DNA from: Paracoccaceae bacterium | Lineage (GTDB): Bacteria; Pseudomonadota; Alphaproteobacteria; Rhodobacterales; Rhodobacteraceae | Direction of reading: 5' to 3' | DNA: 64,000 nt | Assembly (NCBI GenBank): GCA_026706985.1 | Contig: JAPOXR010000061.1 | Location: forward strand, 45,145 to 109,144 | Shown here: positions 1 to 9,014 of the stretch, piece after piece | Layout: every line of letters begins with the position of its first letter | Position numbering within the stretch: position 1 is the first letter of the stretch | The notes under the pieces: model-generated | The model's database searches: none | The model's input: the letters and a program-made list of their open reading frames with translations, nothing else | What the model was told of the DNA's origin: nothing | Program-made: the position numbers and the translations under genes

Positions 1-39
1 AAGAATGAAATCGTGTCCATGATCACCGGTCTGGCCTGA
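1..39 (+). CDS. C-terminal end of an unidentified protein (cut by window edge)
   Basis: The first 39 bases read as an open frame ending in TGA, giving a 12-residue tail (KNEIVSMITGLA). The next gene starts two bases after the stop, so the two are probably co-transcribed. The tail resembles the end of some sugar ABC-transporter ATPases, and that would suit the neighbouring sugar isomerase, but twelve residues are too few to assign it. Confidence 0.5.
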   Translation, partial: KNEIVSMITGLA

Positions 40-40
40 C

Positions 41-1075
41 ATGACTATGCAGCGGAAATCTCAAATGGCTCTCGACATCGCCGAGATTCCGGAAGTCGCA
101 AGGCACCAGATTTCGGAGGGACTCGATTTCTATTTTGAAGAAGGCACTCGAATCGCGGAGCTTGCTCCGCCAGTCATCGTAACCTGTGCCCGCGGCACGT
201 CCCACTGCGCCGCCACGTATTTCAAGTATCTCGTGGAAACCGGGCTTGGCTTGCCGGTTGCGTCAATTGGCCCGTCCATATCATCCGTCTACGGTGCAAG
301 AATGCGTCTTCCCGGCAGTGTCTGCATTACGGTATCGCAATCCGGGGCGAGTCCCGACCTGGTTGCAATGCAGGCCTGTGCGATTGCGGGCGGCGCCAAA
401 TCCCTTGCCGTCGTGAACCAGACGGAGTCCCCAGTTGCAAGAGATGCGGAAAGAGCCATCCCAATCCTTGCCGGCCCCGAACGGGCCGTGGCGGCAACCA
501 AGACGTTCATTGCAAGCTTGATTGCGCTTTGTGGCTTGTATGCAGGAATGTCCGGCTCCCGCGAACTGGCTGAATCCCTGCAACAACTGCCGGATGCGCT
601 TGCCAAGACCTGGGACAGCGATTGGTCATCCGCCTTTGACCAGTTCGCCGGTGTCGGCCATCTTTTTGTAATCAGCCGTGGCGTGGGCCTTGCCATTGCA
701 CAGGAGGCCGCCTTGAAGCTCAAGGAGATGTGCGGTGTGCATGCCGAAGGCATAAGTTCTGCGGAAATACTGCATGGCCCGGTCGCGCTCGCAGACGACG
801 GGATGCCAGTATTGGCGTTTGTTCCGGATGATGCCGGGCAACGTGCTGTGCTTGAATCCGTGCAAATTTTGGAGCAAGGCGGAGCATCCGTGATCTGCGT
901 TGGAAATGGGTTGGAGAGATCACCTTTTCTGCCTGTGCCACAATCTTCTCATCCAGCATTCACGCCCATATGTCAGATTGCCTGCTTCTACGGATTTGCG
1001 GAAGCGCTCGCCGGTCGTCTCGGTGCGAATCCCGACACGCATCATCGGCTTTCCAAGGTTACAAGGACGATCTAA
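41..1075 (+). CDS. SIS-domain sugar-phosphate isomerase/deaminase (GlmS C-half-like, AgaS/NagB-II type)
   Basis: A 344-aa protein made of two sugar isomerase (SIS) domains, roughly residues 35-165 and 195-325. Phosphosugar-binding stretches are visible: CARGTSHCAA near residue 48, VSQSGASPD, ATKTF, and in the second domain EAALKLKEMCGVHAEG followed by EILHGP. These match the isomerase half of glucosamine-6-phosphate synthase. The N-terminal glutaminase domain and its Cys are absent, so an amino-sugar-phosphate deaminase or isomerase is more likely than GlmS. It would act in the cytoplasm in amino-sugar catabolism. The ATG lies just after the upstream stop, suggesting an operon with the cut gene. 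The exact substrate cannot be read from sequence. Confidence 0.85.
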   Translation: MTMQRKSQMALDIAEIPEVARHQISEGLDFYFEEGTRIAELAPPVIVTCARGTSHCAATYFKYLVETGLGLPVASIGPSISSVYGARMRLPGSVCITVSQSGASPDLVAMQACAIAGGAKSLAVVNQTESPVARDAERAIPILAGPERAVAATKTFIASLIALCGLYAGMSGSRELAESLQQLPDALAKTWDSDWSSAFDQFAGVGHLFVISRGVGLAIAQEAALKLKEMCGVHAEGISSAEILHGPVALADDGMPVLAFVPDDAGQRAVLESVQILEQGGASVICVGNGLERSPFLPVPQSSHPAFTPICQIACFYGFAEALAGRLGANPDTHHRLSKVTRTI

Positions 1076-1381
1076 TGCTCCGTCCAAGAATATTCGCATC
1101 AACTTTGATCTGTTGTTTCAGGCGTCAGATCGTCCGGGATTCCTCAGGACTGCGGGAAAGGGGCGTCAGGTCGGTGGCGTTGATCGGGGGATTCACACCA
1201 GTGGGATTGCCTGGCTGGCATTTGCGAGTCCGCGGAGCAACTGACCCGCCGCTCATATGTGTGTGAGCAGGTACACGGTATTGCCAATGGATTGCTAATT
1301 GAATAGCAGGCAACGGTTTCATTCCGCGGCCTCCGAAATCAGCTTTGATGCCGCCAAGACAGTCGAGCGGACCAAATTGTC
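1076..1381. other. 306-bp intergenic gap, nothing recognised
   Basis: No convincing gene, RNA or repeat is visible. The ORFs listed here (900..1244, 970..1266, 1125..1322) have no recognisable domain and no good ribosome binding site. It probably holds the terminator of the SIS gene and the promoter of the M48 lipoprotein gene. Confidence 0.5.
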
Positions 1382-2131
1382 ATGAAAATTCCGTGCCGGA
1401 TTTGCACCCTGTCGGCGGTTATCCTGTTGTCGGTCGGTGCCGGATGCGATGTGCAGCAGGTTCCGGTCTCCACAGAACGGGGATTGCAGAATGCGGTTCT
1501 GACGGAGGCGCAGGTTAATCAGGCGATCGCAGTGATTGCGGATGTGGAAGAGGTGGCTGAGATTTACTGTGTCGAAATGCTTCCCGGACAGGACTGTGAT
1601 TTTGTCACATATGTCGCCGGTTATGATGACAATACCGTCAATGCGTATCAAGTCCGTGGCGAGCCGACGATCATCTTCACCCGGCCATTGCTGGCGGAAT
1701 TTCAAAACAGGCACGAGATCGCCTTTGTCTACGGCCACGAAGCGGCGCACTACATCCTGCGGCATGGCGCGAAACGCGCTGCCAGAGAAACGATCGGCGG
1801 GCTGATTCTCGGCGGGTTGGCCTACAGCCAGACCTCGGGAGCACAGAACAGCGGCCAGGTGGCCATGGAATGGGCGGGGATCGGCTCGCAGGTGGGTGGG
1901 CGGATTTATTCACCCGAGGAAGAATTGGAGGCCGATCGGTTGGGTGCTGAATTGGCGATGCAGGCCGGCTATGATCCGGCTGTCGGTGTGCTGTTATTCG
2001 CACGGTTTACGGATGGCACTTCCTTCGAGGTGTTGCCCACACATCCGCCGCATCATCAACGCATCACCGCCGTACAGACGCATGTGGATACGCTGGATGC
2101 CGCGTTCAGCGATCCGGATACGCAATATTAA
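1382..2131 (+). CDS. M48-family zinc metalloprotease lipoprotein
   Basis: A 249-aa protein with a lipoprotein signal peptide: basic start, hydrophobic stretch SAVILLSVGAG, then Cys22 as the lipobox cysteine. It should be exported and lipid-anchored. The zinc site is clear: HEAAH at residues 119-123 (HExxH) and the downstream Glu in EADRLG around residue 183, as in M48 (Oma1/BepA/LoiP-like) peptidases. A family role in periplasmic or outer-membrane protein quality control is likely, but the substrate is unknown. It precedes purA on the same strand with a 54-bp gap. The ATG start puts the signal peptide exactly at the N-terminus. Confidence 0.88.
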   Translation: MKIPCRICTLSAVILLSVGAGCDVQQVPVSTERGLQNAVLTEAQVNQAIAVIADVEEVAEIYCVEMLPGQDCDFVTYVAGYDDNTVNAYQVRGEPTIIFTRPLLAEFQNRHEIAFVYGHEAAHYILRHGAKRAARETIGGLILGGLAYSQTSGAQNSGQVAMEWAGIGSQVGGRIYSPEEELEADRLGAELAMQAGYDPAVGVLLFARFTDGTSFEVLPTHPPHHQRITAVQTHVDTLDAAFSDPDTQY

Positions 2132-2185
2132 CCGCGCCGGATATTATCATTCAGTTTCATGATTGGAGATGCATCAGGAGCAGAA

Positions 2186-3478
2186 ATGAACATCACGGTC
2201 GCAGGAATTCAGTGGGGCGACGAGGGCAAGGGCAAAATCGTCGACTGGCTCTGCGGACGTTTTGATGTGGTTGTCCGTTTCCAGGGTGGAAACAATGCCG
2301 GCCATACGCTGGTTGCGGGTGATGAGACCTACAAGCTTTCAAATATTCCATCGGGAATTCTGCACCGCGGCAAGCTGAATGTCATCGGCGGCGGCACGGT
2401 GCTGGACCCGGTGTCCCTGCGGAAAGAGGTCCGGGCACTGCGGGACAGGGGGGTTGCTGTGTCGCCGGAAAACCTGGCAATCGCGGACAATGTGCCCTTG
2501 CTGCTCTCCGTGCATCGAGAACTCGACAGGCTCCGCGAGACGGCGGCGGGAAAAGGGAAAATCGGCACGACGCTTCGGGGCATCGGTCCCGCTTATGAAG
2601 ACAAGATCGGCAGACGGGCAATCCGCCTTTGCGATCTCAGCGACCCGGAGGGGATTCCGGTACGGGTCGACACGCTGCTGCGGCATCACAATGCGCTGCG
2701 CAGGGGTATGGGTGCGCCTCTGATCGGTGACGCTGCGATTTGCGACGAAATTCTGCAGGTTGCTGATTGGATTCTTCCCTTTGCCCAGCCGGTGTGGAAA
2801 CTCCTGCACAACCGCCAGGAAAAGGGCGAGAGAATTCTGTTCGAAGGTGCACAGGGCGCGCTTCTGGATATTGACCATGGAACCTATCCTTTTGTCACCT
2901 CATCCTCGACGCTGCCCGGCGGAATTGCCACCGGTGCCGGCGTTGGCCCTGACCGCGCCGGCCATGTGCTGGGCGTTTGCAAAGCCTACACGACACGCGT
3001 CGGCGCAGGACCGTTTCCAACCGAATTATTCGATACGGCCGGTCAGCGGATTGCATCGCGTGGCGCCGAAAAGGGAACCGTAACCGGAAGGAACCGGCGT
3101 TGTGGATGGTTTGATGCGGCTTTGGTGCGGCAGATCTGCACGATCTCCGGCGTCGACAGCCTGGCCCTGACAAAGATTGATGTGCTCGACGGCATGGATG
3201 AAATCAAGATCTGTGTCGGCTACCGGCTGGGGAGTCGGAGACTGGACCATATGCCGCCGTCAACCACGGACCAGCAACGGCTCGAACCGATCTGGGAGAG
3301 CGTTCCGGGCTGGCAGGAGGCCACAGAGGGTGTGCGTGAGATTGGCGGCCTTCCCGCAGGTGCCTTGAATTATATCCGACGGCTACAGGATATCACCGGT
3401 GTTCCGATTGACATTCTATCCACCTCGGCACGGCGGGAGGATATCGTGCTGATCAACCAAGACTGGAAACTGCGGTGA
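2186..3478 (+). CDS. purA: Adenylosuccinate synthetase
   Basis: Catalyses GTP-dependent condensation of IMP and aspartate to adenylosuccinate, the first committed step to AMP. The protein is 430 aa, normal for PurA. Diagnostic motifs are QWGDEGKGK near the N-terminus (GTP/Mg site, catalytic Asp), NNAGHT (catalytic His), GTTLRGIGPAYEDK and FEGAQGALLDIDHGTYP. The ORF track starts at 2159, but the ATG at 2186 is preceded by an AGGAG-type site at 2177-2181 and begins MNITVAGIQWG as in the family, so 2186 is preferred. Its stop overlaps the next gene in a GTGA arrangement, indicating translational coupling. Confidence 0.97.
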   Translation: MNITVAGIQWGDEGKGKIVDWLCGRFDVVVRFQGGNNAGHTLVAGDETYKLSNIPSGILHRGKLNVIGGGTVLDPVSLRKEVRALRDRGVAVSPENLAIADNVPLLLSVHRELDRLRETAAGKGKIGTTLRGIGPAYEDKIGRRAIRLCDLSDPEGIPVRVDTLLRHHNALRRGMGAPLIGDAAICDEILQVADWILPFAQPVWKLLHNRQEKGERILFEGAQGALLDIDHGTYPFVTSSSTLPGGIATGAGVGPDRAGHVLGVCKAYTTRVGAGPFPTELFDTAGQRIASRGAEKGTVTGRNRRCGWFDAALVRQICTISGVDSLALTKIDVLDGMDEIKICVGYRLGSRRLDHMPPSTTDQQRLEPIWESVPGWQEATEGVREIGGLPAGALNYIRRLQDITGVPIDILSTSARREDIVLINQDWKLR

Positions 3479-3708
3479 ATTTGTCACTCCGCGCGAAGCG
3501 CAGGATCTCCATCCTCCTGCTGTGCATCGGACTGCCCTGCTACATCATTGCCGCGGTCACAATATTGGGAATGATTGAAAGACCCCCGGTACTGGTTGAG
3601 TTCGGCGTGTATGCGTTGGCCGGGATTTTGTGGGCTTTGCCATTCAGGACCCTGTTCCGCGGAATTTGCACCGACGAAATGGAAGAGCAAAAATCCGGCG
3701 AGGCTTGA
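3475..3708 (+). CDS. DUF2842 small membrane protein
   Basis: A 77-aa protein starting with GTG at 3475, overlapping the purA stop by four bases. It has a basic N-terminus and two predicted membrane helices (about residues 10-32 and 40-57), the second containing AGILWALPF. Size, two-helix layout and position fit the alphaproteobacterial DUF2842 family, for which no function is established. Overlap with purA suggests co-translation. The family call rests on pattern memory, not a search. Confidence 0.7.
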   Translation: MNLSLRAKRRISILLLCIGLPCYIIAAVTILGMIERPPVLVEFGVYALAGILWALPFRTLFRGICTDEMEEQKSGEA

Positions 3709-3739
3709 GAACTCCGATTTTGGCAAATATCTTCCACCC

Positions 3740-4183
3740 ATGCTGAAGAATCTGCTTTCACTGCTCAACGAACCGGAACCCGAACCGCTCGGTGAGGAAG
3801 ATTCGAAACTTGCCCTGGCAGTGCTGCTGGTGAGGGTGGGAAGATCGGATGATGACTATGCCGATGTTGAAAAGCAGCGCACCGACCACATTCTGGCCCG
3901 ACGCTTCGGATTGTCGCCGGAGCAAGCGGAAGCTCTGCGCCTTGAAGCCGAGTCCATCGAGGGCGAAGTCGCCGATAATGTCAGTTTCACCCGCACCCTG
4001 AAGCGCGCGGTCCCAATCGAAGAGCGGGTCGGGCTGATTGAGGCTTTGTGGGAAATCGTCTTGTCCGATGAACAGCGCGACTACACGGAAGACGGCTATC
4101 TGCGACTTGTCTGCCGCCTGCTCGGCGTCAATGACCGCGATAGCGCGCTGGCACGCAGGAGGGTGGCAAGGAAGTTCAAGTGA
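3740..4183 (+). CDS. TerB-like tellurite-resistance/DjlA-N-type domain protein
   Basis: A 147-aa acidic, all-helical protein. The pattern LALAVLLVRVGRSDDDY ... LIEALWEIVLSDEQRDY ... RLVCRLLGV matches the TerB domain, with paired acidic loops (around residues 34-38 and 110-114) that in the family bind metal ions. The ORF track starts at 3575, but the upstream part runs through the DUF2842 gene in another frame, so the ATG at 3740 is chosen. The stop overlaps the next gene's GTG. Function is inferred only from the domain; chromosomal single-domain TerB proteins are poorly characterised. Confidence 0.78.
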   Translation: MLKNLLSLLNEPEPEPLGEEDSKLALAVLLVRVGRSDDDYADVEKQRTDHILARRFGLSPEQAEALRLEAESIEGEVADNVSFTRTLKRAVPIEERVGLIEALWEIVLSDEQRDYTEDGYLRLVCRLLGVNDRDSALARRRVARKFK

Positions 4184-4998
4184 TTGCCAGTCTGCCCATT
4201 TATTTTCGGCCGGAATTATCCGCCGTGTATGAGAAATTCTGGCAGACTATGCGCCGCCGGCTTCGCCGGTCAGGCATTGAAGCCCCCGACTCGCTTTCCT
4301 ATCCTGAGCGGCTGAATGAACATTGGCAGAATCCGGATCTCCTGTTTTCACAGACCTGCGGAATGCCGTTCCGAACCTATCTCAAAGGAAAGGTGCATTT
4401 GGTCGGCACACCGGATGCCGGACTGCCGGACTGCCAAGCGGGGCATTATTGCAGCCTATTCGTGGTCCATTCCGGCGATGCGCGCCGCCACCTTAAGGAT
4501 TTTGCCGCCGCTGCATTCGCGTTCAACAGTGATGACTCACATTCCGGTTGGGCGGCGGCATTGTTTGAAACTGAAACAGCAGGCGTTGAATTCGGCAGCT
4601 TTCTCGAGACCGGAAGCCATTTGAGTTCATGCCATGCGATTGCCGAAGGTCAGGCGGAGATTGCCGCAATTGATGCTCATTCCTGGCGTCTTATCACTCG
4701 ATTTGACGGGTTGAGCAGCCGCTTGCGGACAATTGGAAGCACCGCCGCATCGCCGTCACCGCCCTTCATCACCGCAAGGGCGGAACTCGTGGATGCATTG
4801 TGCTCTGCGGTGATTTCGGCAAACCGGCATATGAATTCCCGGGAGCGGATGGCGATGGGTTTTCTGCAACTCCTACACATACCCGCCGCCCACTATTTCT
4901 CGGTTCCCGAACCCAGCCCGACAGCAGCGCATAGCGGTCGGCGGATGCGGAAGGTCTGTAAACAGCCGCAATGTCGGCAAGCAACGGAGTTCGAATGA
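4180..4998 (+). CDS. PhnD-like phosphate/phosphonate-binding domain protein without signal peptide
   Basis: A 272-aa protein with a type-2 periplasmic-binding fold of the PhnD kind: LPIYFRPELSAVYEKFW at the N-terminus, DLLFSQTCGMPFR around residue 50 and a central GHYCSLFVV strand. There is no signal peptide and no ABC permease or ATPase nearby, so it may not be a transport receptor and could act in the cytoplasm. It starts with GTG overlapping the TerB stop by four bases. Its own stop overlaps the amidotransferase start (ATGA). The ligand is unknown. Confidence 0.72.
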   Translation: MIASLPIYFRPELSAVYEKFWQTMRRRLRRSGIEAPDSLSYPERLNEHWQNPDLLFSQTCGMPFRTYLKGKVHLVGTPDAGLPDCQAGHYCSLFVVHSGDARRHLKDFAAAAFAFNSDDSHSGWAAALFETETAGVEFGSFLETGSHLSSCHAIAEGQAEIAAIDAHSWRLITRFDGLSSRLRTIGSTAASPSPPFITARAELVDALCSAVISANRHMNSRERMAMGFLQLLHIPAAHYFSVPEPSPTAAHSGRRMRKVCKQPQCRQATEFE

Positions 4999-5687
4999 AA
5001 ATCGGAATTCTGCAAACCGGGCATGTCGCCACTGAACTCGCGCAGGAGCACGGGGAATACAGCGATATGTTTCAACGCTTCCTTGCCGGGCACGGCTTTG
5101 CATTCCAGGTCTGGAATGTGGTTGACGATGAGTTTCCCGAGGCACCGGACATCGCCGGTGGCTGGCTGATCACCGGCTCCAGATTTTCAGTCAATGATGA
5201 TTTTCCCTGGATCCGCAGGTTGGAGGAGTTTCTCCGCCGCTGTTACGCCGAAACCGTGCCCATCGTGGGAATTTGTTTTGGCCACCAAATTCTCGCATCA
5301 GCACTTGGCGGAAAGGTCGAACAAGCGTCACAGGGATGGGGTGTCGGGCGTCACCGTTACGAAACCCCGGAAGGTCCGCTGAATTTGAATGCCTGGCACC
5401 AGGATCAGGTGATCGTTCCGCCTGCCGGCGCTGAAATCATTGGATCCTCCCGGTTCTGCCGTTACGCAATGCTTTCCTACGGACCACATGGCCTTTCCTT
5501 TCAGCCGCATCCGGAATTCGACGCCGGGTTTCTTTCCGGTCTGATTGAGGTGCGTGGAGTTGGCCTGGTTCCCGCCGAGCGGCTGAGCCGCGCCCGCGAC
5601 GATCTCGGCAAAGACACAGATTCGGAAAGAGTCGCCGACCGGATTGCCTCTTTCTTCCATACCGCTGGGCAGAAAAACTGCGAGTGA
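4995..5687 (+). CDS. Class I glutamine amidotransferase-like protein (GuaA-N/YfeJ-like)
   Basis: A 230-aa stand-alone class I glutamine amidotransferase. The nucleophile elbow GICFGHQILA supplies the catalytic Cys, and QPHPEF supplies the His (and Glu-like position) of the triad. GGWLITGSRFSV corresponds to the oxyanion strand. The synthetase domain of GuaA is absent, so this is a small GMP-synthase-like amidotransferase family member of unknown acceptor, some of which act as gamma-glutamyl hydrolases. The ATG at 4995, overlapping the previous stop as ATGA, gives MKIGILQTGH, a typical start, and is preferred over 4971. Confidence 0.85.
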   Translation: MKIGILQTGHVATELAQEHGEYSDMFQRFLAGHGFAFQVWNVVDDEFPEAPDIAGGWLITGSRFSVNDDFPWIRRLEEFLRRCYAETVPIVGICFGHQILASALGGKVEQASQGWGVGRHRYETPEGPLNLNAWHQDQVIVPPAGAEIIGSSRFCRYAMLSYGPHGLSFQPHPEFDAGFLSGLIEVRGVGLVPAERLSRARDDLGKDTDSERVADRIASFFHTAGQKNCE

Positions 5688-5931
5688 TGCCTCTATGCCA
5701 TAATGCGCGGGTGTTGCCTGTCGATACCGCGGGACAGCTGAAGAACGGCATTGACGCGCTTCGGAGCCCTGCGGCCCCCGCACGGTATTGGAGAACTCTG
5801 CCAAACGCTCGCATCGGAACTCCGGAAAATCATAGATGATGTCCCGGCCTCAATGCCGAATAGCCGAGACAGGAACACGCCGATCACAATACCCGGGGGG
5901 CCGGTGATCGTGTCGACGATGACTCAGTGGT

Positions 5932-7002
5932 TCACGCGTCACTTATTGGGAAAGACAGTCGACCCGGAATGCGCGCTTTGTTGAATTCACGCAATCGGGC
6001 AAAGACATCCACGCCCAACTGCCGATAGGTGTCGAGCAAGTCGACCATTACCCAGTTTTCACGGATTCTGCCGTTCTCAATCCGCCAGAAATCCAAGGAC
6101 TTCATGATGATGCGTTTGCCGGTCGGCGCGATGCCCATCCAGCCGTCATCGGAGATCGTCTGGATCATGTTCGGCCAGCCGGTTACAGCCGCGTAATCGC
6201 CGTCGCCGAAGAAATGGTAGATGATCTCGTCCATATATTGCCCGCGGTCCGGCATGGCGTTCAGAAACGGGATCTGGTGCCAGTTACGAAAACCGGCGAT
6301 GCCGCGCGTTGTGCCAATGCCGGCGGGTCCGTACCAGTTGAAGCGATCGCTCCAGAAACGCGACATTTCCATCACTTCAGGTCCGCCCTGCACAGGGTGC
6401 CTTTTCATGTATAGAAGCATGGTGACGATATGATCGCGGGAGGCATTCGCGCGCGCCTCATCCCAGGGCCCGGGTGCAATGCCGTCATTCGTGGCCGGAC
6501 CGGGGATACAGAATTCCAGCCCCAGTGACGGGGCCATGGGCCATGCGTTTGCCTGTATCATGACTTCGGGGATGTCCCATAGCGTTTGGATTTCGACCAC
6601 GCGGCCCATTTCGAGCCTGTAGAACTCGTGAAACCGCATGTGTGTCAGGTGCCCCGTCGGCGGAATATCAAGCCAAGGCCCGATGAATGTTCCAACGTAA
6701 TGGCCGCCACATCCGATCCAGTCGCCGCCATGTTCAGTTTTTCCGCCAACCACAATCCAATCCCGGCGTTCCAGATCCGGCATGGCATCAAGAAGCGGGG
6801 CATAGCAGGTGTCGTAAAAGTCGTCCGGACCGGTCAAATCGCCGAATGGATGTGGCATATGGACGACTGCATCCGCGGCTAAAATTTCTGCGAGTACGGC
6901 ACGGACGCCGCCTTCATCGAAATCGGTCATCGCGGCGCGAAGCTTCGCGATAATCGCTTTGTTCGCAGTGTGGACGTCGTTAATGGCACCGGTCTCCAAC
7001 AT
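5932..7002 (-). CDS. Two-domain SnoaL/NTF2-like protein of an ABC transporter operon
   Basis: A 356-aa protein built from two SnoaL-like (NTF2-fold) halves, about residues 20-160 and 190-345, each with the W...G...F-type pattern (DIPPTGHLTHMRFHEFYR; GIAPTGKRIIMKSLDFWR). SnoaL relatives include polyketide cyclases and small-molecule hydrolases or isomerases. It is the last gene of the minus-strand ABC operon, four bases after the MalG-type permease, so it probably acts on the imported compound. No signal peptide is visible. The reaction is not inferable. The 244-bp gap downstream (5688-5931) shows nothing recognisable. Confidence 0.75.
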   Translation of the reverse strand: MLETGAINDVHTANKAIIAKLRAAMTDFDEGGVRAVLAEILAADAVVHMPHPFGDLTGPDDFYDTCYAPLLDAMPDLERRDWIVVGGKTEHGGDWIGCGGHYVGTFIGPWLDIPPTGHLTHMRFHEFYRLEMGRVVEIQTLWDIPEVMIQANAWPMAPSLGLEFCIPGPATNDGIAPGPWDEARANASRDHIVTMLLYMKRHPVQGGPEVMEMSRFWSDRFNWYGPAGIGTTRGIAGFRNWHQIPFLNAMPDRGQYMDEIIYHFFGDGDYAAVTGWPNMIQTISDDGWMGIAPTGKRIIMKSLDFWRIENGRIRENWVMVDLLDTYRQLGVDVFARLREFNKARIPGRLSFPISDA

Positions 7003-7006
7003 CTGG

Positions 7007-7888
7007 TTATCCCTTTACCGCTCCGGTCGTCAGTCCGCTGACAATTTGCCGCTGAAAGAAAAGAATGAGAACGAACAGCGGGGCCGTCGCTGATACCACT
7101 GCCGCCACGGCGTACATCACCTTGCCTTCGACTTGCGTGGTGCCAAGGAAGCTGTTGATGGCCGGGATGATAGTTTCGTTCTCTTCGCTGAGCAGCATCG
7201 CGGTCACGGCGAAGTCGTTGTATGCCAATAAGAAGCTGAAAAGCCCGGTGGTGATCACGCCGGGCCACATAACCGGCACGATTACATGTCGGAAAGCCTG
7301 AAACCTCGTGCAACCATCGACCATGGCGCTTTCGTCCATATCCTTCGGGATGTTCAGAAAAAACGAATGCAGCATCCACAATGTGAATGGCTGGTTGATC
7401 GCGACCAAAACGATAATGGTTGTTGGTAAATGGCCCCAGATGTTCCACTCAAAGAACGGTAACAAATAGCCCGAGACCAGCGTGATATGCGGCATCGCCC
7501 GAAAGACCAGCGCCGCCATCAGGATCCAGAAGGCATAGCGAAAGCCTGACCGCGCCAACGCATAGCCGCCCAGGGTTCCAAAGGTCAGCGAGATCACGAC
7601 GGTAAAAAAAACAACAATCCCGGAATTGACCGCGTTTTTCCAGAATCCTTCGATGACCCAGGCGCCATGGTATCCAGCGTCCGTGAACGCGCCGCCGGTT
7701 TCCTTTGCCGTGTTGGTCCCCCACAGGGCGTTTGTCCAATCAGCCTTCGAAAAGAAGTCGGCCTGAACCTTGAAACTGCCCCAGAACGTCCAGAGGAACG
7801 GGAAAGCGGCTATGAAAAGCCATAGCCCGACGAGACCGAAGGAAACGGCCATGCCAACCGTCATGCGACTATGTGCCTGAGTTGCCAT
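7007..7888 (-). CDS. Carbohydrate ABC transporter permease, MalG/UgpE type
   Basis: A 293-aa inner-membrane protein with about six predicted helices. The cytoplasmic coupling (EAA) loop is visible as MDESAMVDGCTRFQAFRHVIVPV, typical of MalG-type permeases of the CUT1 family. It would form the channel with the upstream MalF-type gene (10-bp gap). A longer periplasmic loop between the first two helices, around residues 40-75 (SKADWTNALWGTNTAKE), is seen in relatives for sugars and polyols. The substrate is not determinable. Confidence 0.9.
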   Translation of the reverse strand: MATQAHSRMTVGMAVSFGLVGLWLFIAAFPFLWTFWGSFKVQADFFSKADWTNALWGTNTAKETGGAFTDAGYHGAWVIEGFWKNAVNSGIVVFFTVVISLTFGTLGGYALARSGFRYAFWILMAALVFRAMPHITLVSGYLLPFFEWNIWGHLPTTIIVLVAINQPFTLWMLHSFFLNIPKDMDESAMVDGCTRFQAFRHVIVPVMWPGVITTGLFSFLLAYNDFAVTAMLLSEENETIIPAINSFLGTTQVEGKVMYAVAAVVSATAPLFVLILFFQRQIVSGLTTGAVKG

Positions 7889-7898
7889 CGCCTCTGCC

Positions 7899-8930
7899 TC
7901 AGCGTGCTTTGAGGTTGAAGCCGCGCCAGGTGCGGATCAGCACCGGTGTCAGAAGAATGGCCACACCAATGATCGTCAGGATTGAGGTCGACCCGGCAGA
8001 CGCGTACAGCGGGTTGCCGCTTTCGCGCAGATCATTGTAAATGATCCAGCTCAGAGATCTGGCGTGTGCCTCAGCCGAAAAACTGACAATCGGCTCAAAA
8101 ACACGAAAGTTGTCCATCAAAAGCATCAGCGTGACAAAGGACACCAGCGGCATCAGGTGCGGAACGACCACGTAGATCGTCCGTTGCCATTTGCTGGCGC
8201 CATCAATTTGCGCGGCTTCCAACGTGACTGATGGGACCGTCTGAAGTCCGGCATAAAATGTGATGAAGCTGAACGGCAGCGTATGCCAGACGCCATAGAC
8301 GATGAGCATCGTCCAAGTCAGCGCGGTGGATGCCTTCAGGCTCAAATTCGGATCATTGAAAATATGCTGGATCGTTGCGCCAATCACGCCGTCGCCATCA
8401 ACCATCCAGAAGAGTATCAGCGAGCCGACCAACGGGGTCACTAGGAAAGGCAGGAGCGAAACAAAAATGGATGGCCCCTTCATCAGCTTTGGCAGGCCAT
8501 TGACACCAATCGCGATTGCCAGCCCAAGTATGAGCACCAGCGGAGTGACTACAGCTGTATAGGTCAGCGTGAATGTCAAAGCGCCGTAGAACGGAAGGTT
8601 GATCACCTCATCCCAAAAATCACCGAATGTTTCGGAAACGGCCCAGGCATCGCCAATCTCGGCAATGGCAAGGTGCGAGCGGTTGAAATACGTGCCCAGG
8701 CCGTTGAACTGACCCAACGGGGCTTCTTCGCGCAGCTTCTCAGTTGCATCCAGATCAACCGCCGTTTCCTCTTTGCAGCCGAATGGCCCACAATTCTCAG
8801 AGACAACCAGAACCTGCTCGTGCTGCACGAAAAGTGACTGCACGAAGACCGATACGATCGGTAACGCTATGAACAGGATCATCGCGGAAAGCGTGGGCAA
8901 TATGAACCAGAAGAAGGTGCGGTGCTTCAC
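7899..8930 (-). CDS. Carbohydrate ABC transporter permease, MalF/UgpA type
   Basis: A 343-aa inner-membrane protein with an N-terminal helix, a large periplasmic region (about residues 30-115, containing the Cys pair CGPFGC) and five further helices. The EAA loop LEAAQIDGASKWQRTIYVVV is clear. It pairs with the MalG-type gene to form the heterodimeric pore. It sits between the binding-protein gene and the second permease on the minus strand, the standard CUT1 operon order. Confidence 0.9.
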   Translation of the reverse strand: MKHRTFFWFILPTLSAMILFIALPIVSVFVQSLFVQHEQVLVVSENCGPFGCKEETAVDLDATEKLREEAPLGQFNGLGTYFNRSHLAIAEIGDAWAVSETFGDFWDEVINLPFYGALTFTLTYTAVVTPLVLILGLAIAIGVNGLPKLMKGPSIFVSLLPFLVTPLVGSLILFWMVDGDGVIGATIQHIFNDPNLSLKASTALTWTMLIVYGVWHTLPFSFITFYAGLQTVPSVTLEAAQIDGASKWQRTIYVVVPHLMPLVSFVTLMLLMDNFRVFEPIVSFSAEAHARSLSWIIYNDLRESGNPLYASAGSTSILTIIGVAILLTPVLIRTWRGFNLKAR

Positions 8931-9014
8931 TGATTGCGTTCCAACATCAATCTATTGGCGAGTGTGAGGGGGAAAGATTGCAAGCCCCCCTCACGCATGT
9001 CTCTTCAATTGGAG

